A stretch of DNA of 64,000 nucleotides from UBA4615 sp046046245 (GTDB lineage Bacteria; Pseudomonadota; Gammaproteobacteria; Burkholderiales; Burkholderiaceae_E). A program made the position numbers and the translations under genes. The stretch lies in assembly GCA_046046245.1 (NCBI GenBank), contig JBJOKE010000021.1:12305-76304 (forward strand), written 5' to 3'. The notes under the pieces were generated by a model. The model was not told the DNA's origin. It ran no database searches and saw only the letters and a program-made list of their open reading frames with translations. Numbering within the stretch: position 1 is the first letter of the stretch; the number at the start of each line of letters is the position of its first letter. Below are positions 35,608-44,410 of the stretch, piece by piece.

Positions 35608-36684
35608 ATGCGGATCGCGGTGCTGGGCGGCGGTCACGGCAGCTACGCCGCGGCCGCGGACCTGTCCGAGCAGGGACACGAGGTGCGGCTGTGGCGGCGC
35701 GACGCGCAGGCGCTCGATCCGGTCCGCGGCAGCGGCTCGATCGGCCTGATCGACCACGCGGGCCGTCGCCGCGTGCGGGTCGCACGCGCCACCGCCGATG
35801 TCGGCGAGGCGGTGCGCGGCGCCGAGCTGCTGCTGATGCCCTCGCCCGCGATCGCCCAGGACGACATCGCCGACGCGATCGCGCCGCACCTCGAGGACGG
35901 CCAGGTCGCGTTCCTCCCGCCCGGCACCTTCGGCAGCGTGACGATGGCGCGCCGCGTGCGCGCCGCCGGCTCGCGGGCCGACGTGCTCTGGGCCGAGACC
36001 GGTACCCTGCCCTACCTCGCGAGGAAGCGCGCGCCCGACGAGGTCGCGATCACCATCCGCGCGGTACGGCTGCCCACCGGCGTCTATCCGGCGCGGCGCG
36101 CCGACGAGGCGATCGCCGTGATCCGCCGCGCCTACCCGTCGGTCCTGCCCTGCGGCGACGCGCTGTCGGGCGCGCTGATGAACGCCGGCCCGATCATCCA
36201 TCCGCCGCTGATCCTGATGAACGCGGCGCCGCTGGAGTTCAACGCACGCTACGACATCCACCTCGAGGGCACGCAGCCCTCGGTGCGCGCGGTGACCGAC
36301 GTGCTCGACGCCGAGCGCATCGCGACGCGGGAGGCGCTCGGCTGGGGCGCGCCGCATTTCCCCCTGAAGGACCACTACACCTCCGACCGCTGGATGTACG
36401 GCGACGCGCACAAGCGGCTCACCGACTCGGGCGACTGGCGCGAACACATCGACCTGCACGCGCACCGCTACATGACCGAGGACACGGTGCTCGGCCTCGC
36501 CTTCCTGGCCTCCTGCGCGCGCCACGCCGGTATCGAGGCGCCGGTGGCGCACGGGCTGCTCGCGGTCGCGGGCGCGATCCTCGGCCGCGACCTGCGCCTT
36601 GGGCCGCGCACGCTCGAGGCGCTGGGGCTCGCGTCGCTGTCCTCGGTCGAACTGCGTGCGCGGCTGCACGAGGGAACGCTGTGA
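35608..36684 (+). CDS. NAD/NADP octopine/nopaline (opine) dehydrogenase family protein
   Basis: A 358-residue protein. The N-terminal Rossmann motif AVLGGGHGSYAAAADL and the second-domain segment HPPLILMNAAPLEF are typical of the opine dehydrogenase/ketopantoate-reductase-like family. Catalytic His/Asp of the family would fall in the LKDHYTSDRW region. It would reduce an imine formed from a keto acid and amine, or oxidise such a compound. CAGGAGACG precedes ATG 35608. GTGA overlap couples it to the 3-hydroxyacyl-CoA dehydrogenase. The natural substrate is not known. Confidence 0.82.
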   Translation: MRIAVLGGGHGSYAAAADLSEQGHEVRLWRRDAQALDPVRGSGSIGLIDHAGRRRVRVARATADVGEAVRGAELLLMPSPAIAQDDIADAIAPHLEDGQVAFLPPGTFGSVTMARRVRAAGSRADVLWAETGTLPYLARKRAPDEVAITIRAVRLPTGVYPARRADEAIAVIRRAYPSVLPCGDALSGALMNAGPIIHPPLILMNAAPLEFNARYDIHLEGTQPSVRAVTDVLDAERIATREALGWGAPHFPLKDHYTSDRWMYGDAHKRLTDSGDWREHIDLHAHRYMTEDTVLGLAFLASCARHAGIEAPVAHGLLAVAGAILGRDLRLGPRTLEALGLASLSSVELRARLHEGTL

Positions 36685-37736
36685 GCGCGGGCGCCACCGA
36701 CGCAGGACGCGCCGCGCCGGCGGCCGATGCGCCGAACGATGCGGCCGCGCGTGCCGACGCGCCGCGCGCCCGCATCGCCGCCGCAGGCGCCGGCCGGATG
36801 GGCCGCGGCATCGCGATCGCGTTCGCCTGGGGCGGCCACGAGGTCGACCTCGTCGACCTGAAGCCGCGCGACCCGGCGGCCTCGGCACGGCTCGCCGCCG
36901 ACGCCCGTGCCGAGATCGCGTCGAGCCTCGCGATGCTCGCCGAACTGGGCGCGATGCCCGCCGACGCGATCGACCGGCTGCTCGCGCGCATCCGCTTCGT
37001 CGCCGAGCCCGAGGCCCGCGACGCGCTCGCCGCGGCCGACGTCGTCTTCGAGGCGGTGCCCGAGACCCTCGAGGCCAAGCGCGAGGCCTTCGCGCGGCTG
37101 TCGGCCGACTGCCGGCCCGATGCGATCCTCGCGTCGACCACGTCGACGATCCTCGTCACCGACCTCGTGCCGATGGCCTCGCGCCCCGCGCGCCTGCTGA
37201 ACGCGCACTGGCTGAACCCGGCCTACGTGATCCCGCTGGTCGAGCTCTCGACGCACGCCGGCACCGATCCCGCGGTGGTCGCGCGGCTGCGCGCGATGCT
37301 CGAGGACATCGGCAAGGTGCCCGTGGTCTGCGGCCCGGCGCCCGGCTACATCGTCCCGCGCCTGCAGGCGCTGATCATGAACGAAGCCGCGCGGATGGTG
37401 GACGAGGGCGTGGCCACCGCCGAGGAGATCGACCGCGCGACGCGATACGGCCTGGGCCTGCGCTTCGCGGCGATCGGCGTCGTCGAGTTCATCGACTTCG
37501 GCGGCAACGACATCCTGTACCACGCGAGCCGCTACCTGTCGCGCACGCTGAGCCCCGAGCGCTATACCGCGCCCGCGATCGTCGACCGCCTGATGGCCGA
37601 GGGCCGCAACGGCCTTCGCGACGGCGCGGGCTTCTTCGATTACCGGGACCGCGACGTGGCCGCCTACCGCAAGGACGTGCTGTCGCGTACGCTCGCGATG
37701 CTCCGTCACGCCGGCCTGCAGCGCCCGCCGCGCTGA
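36681..37736 (+). CDS. 3-hydroxyacyl-CoA dehydrogenase-like NAD(P) oxidoreductase
   Basis: A 351-residue protein of the HCDH/6-phosphogluconate-like superfamily. A disordered Ala-rich leader of about 32 residues precedes the Rossmann motif IAAAGAGRMGRGIAIAF. Catalytic His-equivalent and Asn are in LLNAHWLNPAYVIPLVEL (NAHWLNP) and FDYRDRD closes the C-terminal domain. Start is GTG 36681, overlapping the previous stop. It may oxidise a 3-hydroxyacyl-CoA or a hydroxy acid derived from the neighbouring oxygenase product. Confidence 0.82.
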   Translation: MSAGATDAGRAAPAADAPNDAAARADAPRARIAAAGAGRMGRGIAIAFAWGGHEVDLVDLKPRDPAASARLAADARAEIASSLAMLAELGAMPADAIDRLLARIRFVAEPEARDALAAADVVFEAVPETLEAKREAFARLSADCRPDAILASTTSTILVTDLVPMASRPARLLNAHWLNPAYVIPLVELSTHAGTDPAVVARLRAMLEDIGKVPVVCGPAPGYIVPRLQALIMNEAARMVDEGVATAEEIDRATRYGLGLRFAAIGVVEFIDFGGNDILYHASRYLSRTLSPERYTAPAIVDRLMAEGRNGLRDGAGFFDYRDRDVAAYRKDVLSRTLAMLRHAGLQRPPR

Positions 37737-37784
37737 GCGCGCCGCTGCCCGGCCCGCACGCCGATTCCAACGAGGAGGACCGTC

Positions 37785-38777
37785 ATGACCCGCCGCATCC
37801 GCCGTTCGTTCGCGACCCTCGCCGCCCGCGCGGCGCTGGGCGCAGCACTGCTCGCCCCCGGCGCCGCCGCGCTGGCGCAGGAAGTCACGCTGCGCGCCGT
37901 CAGCGGCTTCAACGAGGGGACCTACTTCAACCGCATGTTCGACCGCTGGGTCCAGAAGGTGAACGCCGAGGGCAAGGGCCTGGTGCAGATCAACTTCATC
38001 GGCGGCCCGAAGGCGATCCCCACCTTCGAGCAGGGCAACGCGCTGCGCAACGGCGTGGTCGACCTCGCGAACACCACGACCTCGTTCACCGCGACCGTCA
38101 TCCCCGAGGGCCTCTCGCTGAACTACACGGACCTCACGATGGCGGAGCTCCGGAAGAACGGCACGATGGAGTACCTGAACTCGCTGTTCCTCGAGAAGGG
38201 CCTCTACTACTACGCGAAGACCGGCGAGGGCATCCAGTACTACATCTACAGCAACAAGCGGATCGACAAGGCCGACCTGTCGGGGCTGAAGCTCAGGATC
38301 GCGCCGATCTACCGCGACTTCTTCGCGAAGCAGGGCGCGAGCGTCGTGCAGATGGCGCCGGGCGAGGTCTACACCGGCCTCGAGCGCGGCGTCGTCGACG
38401 GCTACGGCTGGCCGCTGATCGGCATCTTCGACCTCGGCTGGCACGAGCGCACCAAGTTCCGCCTCGAGCCCGGCTTCTATGCGATCGAGCTCGGCATCCA
38501 GTTCAGCGCGGCCGCGTGGAAGAAGCTGAACCCGCAGCAGCGCGCGTTCCTCGAGAAGCAGGCCGAGTGGCTCGAGGGCCAGCTCGCGCAGCAGGCCCGC
38601 GAGGACTCGGTGGCCGAGATCAAGCGCCAGCAGGACGCCGGGATCCAGGTGGTGAAGCTGTCCGAGTCCGAGTCGAAGGTCTTCCTGAAGAACGCCTACG
38701 ACGCCGCCTGGGACGGCGTCGTGAAGGCGAGCCCGACGCACGGCACGAAGCTGCGCTCGCTGATGGCGCCGAAGTGA
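37785..38777 (+). CDS. TRAP transporter substrate-binding protein (DctP family), orphan
   Basis: A 330-residue periplasmic receptor with a signal peptide ending near residue 31 (AALAQ). The DctP-family body includes GPKAIPTFEQGNALRNGVVD, KIDGQFV-type motifs are absent, and the helix-9 segment YSNKRIDKADLSGLKLRI is present. It is a close paralogue of the receptor at 41389. No DctQ/DctM lies directly next to it, so it may use the permease encoded at 42392-44238. GAGGACC precedes ATG 37785. Confidence 0.9.
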   Translation: MTRRIRRSFATLAARAALGAALLAPGAAALAQEVTLRAVSGFNEGTYFNRMFDRWVQKVNAEGKGLVQINFIGGPKAIPTFEQGNALRNGVVDLANTTTSFTATVIPEGLSLNYTDLTMAELRKNGTMEYLNSLFLEKGLYYYAKTGEGIQYYIYSNKRIDKADLSGLKLRIAPIYRDFFAKQGASVVQMAPGEVYTGLERGVVDGYGWPLIGIFDLGWHERTKFRLEPGFYAIELGIQFSAAAWKKLNPQQRAFLEKQAEWLEGQLAQQAREDSVAEIKRQQDAGIQVVKLSESESKVFLKNAYDAAWDGVVKASPTHGTKLRSLMAPK

Positions 38778-38784
38778 GGCGCGG

Positions 38785-38814
38785 CGCGCGGGTCCGCTCG
38801 AGCGGACCCGCGCG
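38785..38814. terminator. 30-bp perfect palindrome between convergent genes
   Basis: CGCGCGGGTCCGCTC at 38785-38799 is followed directly by its exact reverse complement to 38814. It lies between the stop of the plus-strand receptor (38777) and abuts the stop of the minus-strand SDR (38815). It is a strong candidate for a bidirectional terminator, though there is no U-run. Confidence 0.55.
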
Positions 38815-39657
38815 TCAGCGCATCCCGCGGCCGCCGTTCACGTCGAGCACCTGCCCGGTCACGTAGGCGGCCGCGTCCGACGCGAGCCACAGCACCGCCG
38901 CCGTCGCCTCGTCGACGCGCCCTGCCCGGCCGACGGGCACCTGCGCGACGAGCGCGTCGCGCCGCGCGCCGTCCAGCGCGTCCCACTGCGGGCCCTCGAT
39001 CGCCGACGGCGCGATCGCGTTGACCGTGACGCGGTCCGGGGCCAACTCCATGGCGAAGCCGCGCGTGACCGCGTCGATGCCGGCCTTCGACGCCGCGTAG
39101 GCCATCCCGCTCGCGCGGCTCGGGAAGCGTCCCGCGTACGACGACAGGTTGACGATGCGTCCGCCGGCGCCGCGCGCGCGCATCGCCGCGCCCGCGATCC
39201 GGCAGCCGACGAAGGTGCCGCGAAGGTTGGTGGCCATCACCGCGTCCCAGTCGTCGACGGTGATCGTCCAGGGCGACGACGGGCCCATGACCGCCGCGTC
39301 GTTGACCAGCACGTCGATCGCGCCGAGCCGCGCCTGCGCCTCGGCCCAGGCCGCGCGGAACGCGGCCTCGTCGCGGACGTCGAGGCGCAGCGCGATCGCG
39401 CGCGGCGCGGCGCCGAGGCGCGGCCCGGACGCGTCGCGCGCGCCTGACGCATCGCACGCCGCATCGCCCGCCGCATCCGCCGCATCCGCCGCAGCGTCGA
39501 GCCGCGCGGCGGTTGTATCGACCGCCGGATCGATGTCCGCGAGCGCGACACGCGCCCCCTCGGCGACGAAGGCCGCGGCGATCGCCGCGCCGAGGCCGCG
39601 CGCCGCGCCGGTGACCAGCACCACGCGGCCGTCGAAGCGGGCCGCCCCCACGCTCAC
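38815..39657 (-). CDS. Short-chain dehydrogenase/reductase
   Basis: A 280-residue SDR. It starts at GTG 39657, overlapping the CoA-ligase stop (GTGA). The cofactor motif TGAARGLGAAIA, NDAA and the active site SSYAGR...YAASK are present; the C-terminus ends in LDVNGGRGM. Between residues 51 and 80 there is a low-complexity Ala/Asp-rich insert (DAAADAADAAGDAACDASG) from short in-frame repeats, absent in most SDRs. It probably oxidises a hydroxyacyl-CoA or alcohol made with the adjacent ligase. Confidence 0.88.
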   Translation of the reverse strand: MSVGAARFDGRVVLVTGAARGLGAAIAAAFVAEGARVALADIDPAVDTTAARLDAAADAADAAGDAACDASGARDASGPRLGAAPRAIALRLDVRDEAAFRAAWAEAQARLGAIDVLVNDAAVMGPSSPWTITVDDWDAVMATNLRGTFVGCRIAGAAMRARGAGGRIVNLSSYAGRFPSRASGMAYAASKAGIDAVTRGFAMELAPDRVTVNAIAPSAIEGPQWDALDGARRDALVAQVPVGRAGRVDEATAAVLWLASDAAAYVTGQVLDVNGGRGMR

Positions 39658-41282
39658 CGCCGCCGCGCGACGACCACGCCCGCGGCCTCGCGGTCCCAGG
39701 TCGACGCGCCGACGCCGCGCTCGCGCAGCACGACCTTGCGGACCTTGCCGTTCTCGGTGCGCGGCAGGTCGGCGACGAGGTCGACGTAGCGCGGCACCGC
39801 GAAGTGCGGCAGCCGCGTCTCGCAGAAGCGCACCAGCTCGACCGGGTCGAGCGTCGCGCCCGGCTCGACGACGATCGCCGCCATCACCTCGTCCTCGGCG
39901 AGCGGCGAGGCCACCGGGAACACCGCCGCGTGCGCCACCGCCGGGTGCGACGCGAGCACCTGCTCGACCTCCCAGGACGACACGTTCTCGCCGCGCCGGC
40001 GGATGGCGTCCTTCAGTCGGTCGACGAATCGGAACCGCCCCTCGGCGTCGCGGACCACGCGGTCGCCGGTGTGGAACCAGAGATTGCGCCAGGCCTCGAC
40101 GGTCTTCCCGGGCATGCCCCAGTAGCCGGTCGCGAACACGAAGGGCTCGTCGGCGCGCAGCAGCAGCTCGCCCGCCTCGCCCGCGGGCAGCTCGGCGTCG
40201 TGCGCGTCGGCCACGCGCGCATGGAACCCCGGACGCACGCGGCCCATCGTGCCCTCGGCCCCCTCGCCCGGCACCGCGGCGATCACGAAGTTGGTCTCGG
40301 TCGAGCCGTAGCCCTCGAGCAGCGCGACGCCGGTGCGCTCGGCGAAGCGCGCATGCAGCGCCCCCGGCACGCCGGGCGCGAGCGCGATCCGCATCCGGTG
40401 CGCGCGTTCCTCGGCCGCCGCGGGCCGCGCGAGCAGCATCGGCACCATCGCGCCGAGCAGGTAGCCCACCGTCGCGCCATGGCGCGCCATCGTCTCCCAG
40501 AAGCCCGAGGCCGAGAACCGCGGCTCGACCACCTGCCGCGCGCCGGAGACGAGCGCCTGGAAGAAGCCGTTCAGCGCGTTCACGTGGAAGAGCGGCAGCG
40601 TCGTGCACAGCACGTCGTCGCGGGTCACGCCGAGCAGCCGCGCGGTGTGCTCGCCCCAGGCGATCAGCTGCGCATGCGGACAGCAGACGCCCTTCGACGG
40701 CCCGGTGGTGCCCGAGGTGTAGAGGATCGCGACGGTATCGCCCGGTCCGAGATCCGCGGGCGGGCACGGCGCACCGGGCGGGGGCATCGCGACGCAGCGC
40801 GGGGCCCAGTGCGGGCCGGCAGCGACGGCCGACGCGGCCGATGCGGCCGATGCGGCCGCCCCGTCGCGGCCGTCCGCATCGGCCACCACCCACAGCGTCT
40901 CCAGCGCGAGCCCCGTCGGCTCGACGAGCGCGAGCTCGGGCAGCAGCGTCGCGTCGACGACCAGCATCCGCGCGCCGGCGTTCTCCAGGTAGTAGCGCAG
41001 CTGCGGCCCGCGGCAGGCGACGTTGACCGGCACCGCGATCGCGCCGAGCCACGCGCAGCCGAGCACCGCGCGCATCACCTCGGCGCGGTTCGGACAGAAC
41101 ACCGCGACGCGGTCGCCGCGCGACACGCCCGCGGCCGCGAGCGCCGACGCGGTGCCGGCCGCGACCGACGCGGCCTCGCCCACGGTCCACGCCGCATCGC
41201 CGCAGGCGAACAGCGGCCGGTCCGGATCGTGGGCGGCGCGCTCGGCGAGCAGACCGGGAACGGTGCGCGGATGCGGTGGCAT
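39654..41282 (-). CDS. AMP-binding acyl-CoA ligase (carnitine/crotonobetaine-CoA-ligase-like)
   Basis: A 542-residue ANL enzyme with P-loop ILYTSGTTGPSKG, LLEGYGSTETNFVIA for the adenine-binding motif and WFHTGDRVVRD at the hinge. The ETNFVIA motif recalls the CaiC group. A short Ala/Ser-rich repeat tract lies between residues 140 and 160 (AASAASAASA). I choose ATG 41282, where homology begins; the frame is open further up. It is cotranscribed with the SDR and divergent from the TRAP receptor at 41389. Confidence 0.9.
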   Translation of the reverse strand: MPPHPRTVPGLLAERAAHDPDRPLFACGDAAWTVGEAASVAAGTASALAAAGVSRGDRVAVFCPNRAEVMRAVLGCAWLGAIAVPVNVACRGPQLRYYLENAGARMLVVDATLLPELALVEPTGLALETLWVVADADGRDGAAASAASAASAVAAGPHWAPRCVAMPPPGAPCPPADLGPGDTVAILYTSGTTGPSKGVCCPHAQLIAWGEHTARLLGVTRDDVLCTTLPLFHVNALNGFFQALVSGARQVVEPRFSASGFWETMARHGATVGYLLGAMVPMLLARPAAAEERAHRMRIALAPGVPGALHARFAERTGVALLEGYGSTETNFVIAAVPGEGAEGTMGRVRPGFHARVADAHDAELPAGEAGELLLRADEPFVFATGYWGMPGKTVEAWRNLWFHTGDRVVRDAEGRFRFVDRLKDAIRRRGENVSSWEVEQVLASHPAVAHAAVFPVASPLAEDEVMAAIVVEPGATLDPVELVRFCETRLPHFAVPRYVDLVADLPRTENGKVRKVVLRERGVGASTWDREAAGVVVARRR

Positions 41283-41388
41283 GGCGGTTGCTCGGTTATC
41301 GTCCGACTCCGCGGGCGGCGGCGCCGTCGCTTCCTTGACGCTTGAATAGTTGACACATAAAGTACCTCGAAACGGGGAGGAACGCACC
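41283..41388. promoter_or_regulatory. Divergent intergenic region with AT-rich patch
   Basis: The 106-bp gap between the CoA-ligase and TRAP-receptor genes contains the AT-rich patch 41339-41372 with a perfect TTGACA at 41350-41355. No good -10 box lies 16-18 bp downstream in the plus direction. GGGGAGG at 41374-41380 is the receptor's ribosome site. Promoters for both genes probably lie here, but I cannot place them. Confidence 0.35.
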
Positions 41389-42372
41389 ATGAGACACGAC
41401 ACCATCCGCCGCGGCGCGCTGCGCGCCGCGCTCGCCGTCCCGCTCGCCCTGGCCGCACTCGGCGCGCAGGCGCAGGAGATCACGCTGCGCGCGGTCAACG
41501 GCTTCCAGGAGGGCACCTACTTCGCGCGGACCTTCGAGCGCTTCGTGCAGAAGGTGAACGCCGAGGGCAAGGGCCTGGTGCAGATCAACTACATCGGCGG
41601 CCCGAAGGCGATCCCCACCTTCGAGCAGGCGAATGCGCTGCGCAACGGGGTGGTCGACCTCGCGAACACCACCGCGGCCTACACCGCGAGCCTGGTGCCC
41701 GAGGGCCTCGCGCTCAACTACACCGACAAGAAGATCGCCGAGCTGCGCAAGGACGGCACCTTCGACTACCTGAACACGATCTATCTCGAGAAGGGCCTCT
41801 ACTACTTCGCCAAGACCGGCGAGGGCATCCAGTACCACATCTTCTCGAACAAGCCGATCGACCGCGCCGACCTGTCGGGCCTGAAGCTGCGGATCGCGCC
41901 GATCTTCCGCGACTTCTTCTCGAAGCTCGGCGCCAGCGTCGTGCAGATGCCGCCGGGCGAGGTCTACACCGCGCTCGAGCGCGGCGTGGTCGACGGCTAC
42001 GGATGGCCGCTGCTCGGCATCTTCGACGCCGGCTGGCAGGAGCGCACCAAGTACCGGATCGACCCGGGCTTCTACTCGCTCGAGCTCGGCATCGTCTTCA
42101 GCGCCAACACCTGGAGGAAGCTCACGCCCGCGCAGCGCGCCTTCCTCGAGAAGCAGGGCGCGGCGATGGAGGCCGAGCTCAACCAGGAGTCGGCCCGAGA
42201 CGCCGCGGCCGACATGAAGCGGCAGGCCGAGGCCGGCATCCAGGTGCTGAAGCTCGACGCCGCGCAGTCCAAGGCCTACCTCGCCGCCGCCTACGGCGCG
42301 GCCTGGGACGGCATCGTGAAGACCAGCCCCGCGCACGGCGCGAAGCTGCGCGCCGCGATGGAACCGAAGTGA
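41389..42372 (+). CDS. dctP: TRAP transporter substrate-binding protein (DctP family)
   Basis: A 327-residue periplasmic receptor. The start is ATG 41389, after the GGGGAGG site. The signal peptide ends near residue 28 (GAQAQ). The mature chain is highly similar to the receptor at 37785 (both carry KVNAEGKGLVQIN and GPKAIPTFEQ), including at the DNA level. Unlike that copy it is directly followed by the small and large TRAP permease genes. It would bind a carboxylate or related solute, driven by the sodium or proton gradient. Confidence 0.92.
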   Translation: MRHDTIRRGALRAALAVPLALAALGAQAQEITLRAVNGFQEGTYFARTFERFVQKVNAEGKGLVQINYIGGPKAIPTFEQANALRNGVVDLANTTAAYTASLVPEGLALNYTDKKIAELRKDGTFDYLNTIYLEKGLYYFAKTGEGIQYHIFSNKPIDRADLSGLKLRIAPIFRDFFSKLGASVVQMPPGEVYTALERGVVDGYGWPLLGIFDAGWQERTKYRIDPGFYSLELGIVFSANTWRKLTPAQRAFLEKQGAAMEAELNQESARDAAADMKRQAEAGIQVLKLDAAQSKAYLAAAYGAAWDGIVKTSPAHGAKLRAAMEPK

Positions 42373-42391
42373 CCCGAGCGGCCGCCGCGCG

Positions 42392-42919
42392 ATGAACGCC
42401 TGGTCCCGCCTGATGCAGGCCTGCGGCGCGGCGGCGGCCGCGATCGTGGGTCTGGTGGTGGTCCTCGTCTGCTGGGACGTCTTCGCGCGCAATCTCGGCG
42501 CGAAGAGCCTGCCCTGGATCGTCGAGATGACCGAGTACTCGCTGCCGCTCGCGACCTTCCTCGCCGCGCCTTGGCTGATGCACCGCTACGAGCACGTGCG
42601 GCTCGACCTGCTCGCCAACACGCTGTCTCCGGCGAGGCTGGCGCTGGTCGAGCGCATCGCCGCGGCCGTCTGCATGGGGGTGAGCGCGGTCATCGTCTGG
42701 TACTCGATCAGGGTGCTGCTCGACACGAAGCAGATCGGCGCGCTCGTCATCAAGAGCCTGGTGTTCCCCGAGTGGTGGCTGTTCGTGCCGGTGCCGGTCT
42801 GCTTCGGGCTGCTCGCGCTCGAGTGCGCGCGCCGGCTGGTCTTCCCGCCGCCGCCGCACGCGCCGATGGCCGCGGCCGGCATCGAGGTCCCGGGCGAGCA
42901 CGGGGGCGCCGCGCGATGA
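42392..42919 (+). CDS. dctQ: TRAP transporter small permease subunit (DctQ family)
   Basis: A 175-residue inner-membrane protein with four hydrophobic segments (about residues 8-28, 45-65, 83-103 and 125-145). WDVFARNLGAKSLPWIVEMTEYS in shortened form (EMTEYSLPLATFLAAP) is the family hallmark. The C-terminal 30 residues are Pro/Ala-rich and cytoplasmic. It partners the large permease, whose start overlaps its stop by ATGA. Confidence 0.9.
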   Translation: MNAWSRLMQACGAAAAAIVGLVVVLVCWDVFARNLGAKSLPWIVEMTEYSLPLATFLAAPWLMHRYEHVRLDLLANTLSPARLALVERIAAAVCMGVSAVIVWYSIRVLLDTKQIGALVIKSLVFPEWWLFVPVPVCFGLLALECARRLVFPPPPHAPMAAAGIEVPGEHGGAAR

Positions 42920-44238
42920 TGCCCTGGTGGGAGACCCTGGGGCTGCTGTTCGGCATCCTCACCGTGCTGCTGCTGATCGGCCTGCCGGCGGCCTTCGCGT
43001 TCCTCGCGATCAACCTCGTCGGCGCGGTGATCTACCTCGGCGGCGAGGCCGGGCTGATGCAGGTGGTGCGCAACGGCGTCGCGTCGCTGACCAACTTCTC
43101 GCTGACGCCGATCCCGTTCTTCGTGCTGATGGGCGAGGTGCTGTTCCACACCGGGGTCGCGATGAAGGCGATCGACGCCTTCGACAACCTGATCTGGCGC
43201 GTGCCGGGCCGGCTCGCGGTGATCGCGGTGGTCGCGGGCACGGTGTTCTCCGCGATCTCGGGCTCGACGGTGGCCACCACCGCGCTGCTGGGCGGCCTGC
43301 TGCTGCCGCAGATGCTCCAGCGCGGCTACAACGTGCGGATGGCCATGGGCCCGATCATGGCGATCGGCGGCGTCGACATGCTGGTGCCGCCGTCGGCGAT
43401 CACCGTGCTGCTGGGCAGCCTCGCCGGCATCTCGATCTCGGGCCTGCTGGTGGCGGGCGTGGTGCCCGGCATCCTGCTGTCGGCGATGTTCGTCGGCTGG
43501 ATCGTGATCCGCTGCTGGCTGAATCCGGCGCTCGCGCCGACCTTCGAGGCCGAGCGGGTGACCGGCTGGGCGCGCTGGCGCCCGCTGGTGGTCTACGTCA
43601 CGCCGCTGGTGTTCATCTTCGCGGTGGTGATCGCGTCGATGACCGCCGGCTGGGCGACGCCCACCGAGTCGGCCGCGGTCGGCGCCGCCGCGACGATCCT
43701 GGTCGCGTTCGCCTACCGGTCGATGACGCTGTCGGCGCTGGTGAAGTCGCTGCTGGGCACCGCCGCGATCTCGGGCGTGATCCTCTTCATCATCCTCGGC
43801 GCCACGACCTTCTCGCAGATCCTGTCGTTCTCGGGTGCGACCAACGGGCTGGTGCAGCTCGTCCAGGGCGCGAGCCTGTCGCCGTGGACCGTGCTCGCCG
43901 GGATGATGCTCATCCTGCTGATCCTCGGCTGCTTCGTCGACCAGGTCAGCATGATGCTGATCACGCTGCCCTTCTTCATGCCGCTGGTGCAGCACTACGG
44001 CTGGGACCCGCTGTGGTTCGGCGTGCTGTTCCTGATCTGCATGCAGCTCGGGCTGCTGACGCCGCCCTTCGGGATGCTGCTGTTCACGATGCGCAGCGTG
44101 GCGCCGAAGTCGGTGCCGACCTCCGAGATCTTCGCGGCGGTGACGCCCTACGTGGTCTTCGGGCTGCTGATGCTGGTGCTGGTGATCTTCATCCCTTCGC
44201 TCGCCACCTGGCTGCCGTCGGTGCTGCTCGGCAAGTAG
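42916..44238 (+). CDS. dctM: TRAP transporter large permease subunit (DctM family)
   Basis: A 440-residue inner-membrane protein with about twelve hydrophobic helices. IPFFVLMGEVLFHTG, the FSAISGSTVATTALLGGLLLP loop (core: SGSTVATTA), PPSAITVLLG and GWATPTESAAVGA are DctM-family motifs. It starts at ATG 42916 with a second ATG directly after. It forms the channel of the TRAP importer. The sequence just past its stop holds a broken LytTR regulator, so the gene seems to abut a rearrangement joint. Confidence 0.92.
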   Translation: MMPWWETLGLLFGILTVLLLIGLPAAFAFLAINLVGAVIYLGGEAGLMQVVRNGVASLTNFSLTPIPFFVLMGEVLFHTGVAMKAIDAFDNLIWRVPGRLAVIAVVAGTVFSAISGSTVATTALLGGLLLPQMLQRGYNVRMAMGPIMAIGGVDMLVPPSAITVLLGSLAGISISGLLVAGVVPGILLSAMFVGWIVIRCWLNPALAPTFEAERVTGWARWRPLVVYVTPLVFIFAVVIASMTAGWATPTESAAVGAAATILVAFAYRSMTLSALVKSLLGTAAISGVILFIILGATTFSQILSFSGATNGLVQLVQGASLSPWTVLAGMMLILLILGCFVDQVSMMLITLPFFMPLVQHYGWDPLWFGVLFLICMQLGLLTPPFGMLLFTMRSVAPKSVPTSEIFAAVTPYVVFGLLMLVLVIFIPSLATWLPSVLLGK

Positions 44239-44255
44239 GGGCCCCGGATCGGACG

Positions 44256-44396
44256 CGGGTGGTCACCGCCGACGGCGAGCGCTTCTGCAACCTCGGCATC
44301 GGCGATCTCGAGGCGCGCCTCGAACCGGACCGCTCCCCGCGCGTGCACCGCAGCCACGTCCTGAACCTCGCCGCGTCGGTGGTCCGCGCCGCCTGA
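44256..44396 (+). pseudogene. LytTR DNA-binding domain remnant
   Basis: An open stretch of 46 codons encodes RVVTADGERFCNLGIGDLEARL and then RSPRVHRSHVLNLAASVVRAA (quoted in two pieces). This matches the second half of a LytTR domain: the T-x-x-G-E-x-F strand, the L-x-x-L-E-x-x-L helix and the diagnostic RVHRSHVLNL. The first strand, any sensor domain and the last 30-40 residues are missing. LytTR-type regulators such as RcoM or the CoxC/CoxH type commonly lie next to coxM and respond to CO. So this looks like a truncated CO-responsive regulator left when the TRAP genes were placed upstream. Confidence 0.6.
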
Positions 44397-44410
44397 CCGG
44401 CCGACGCCGC

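Noticed and set aside
41350..41355. Perfect TTGACA as promoter of the TRAP receptor operon
   Set aside because: No acceptable -10 box follows at 16-18 bp, so I list only the region and not a promoter call.
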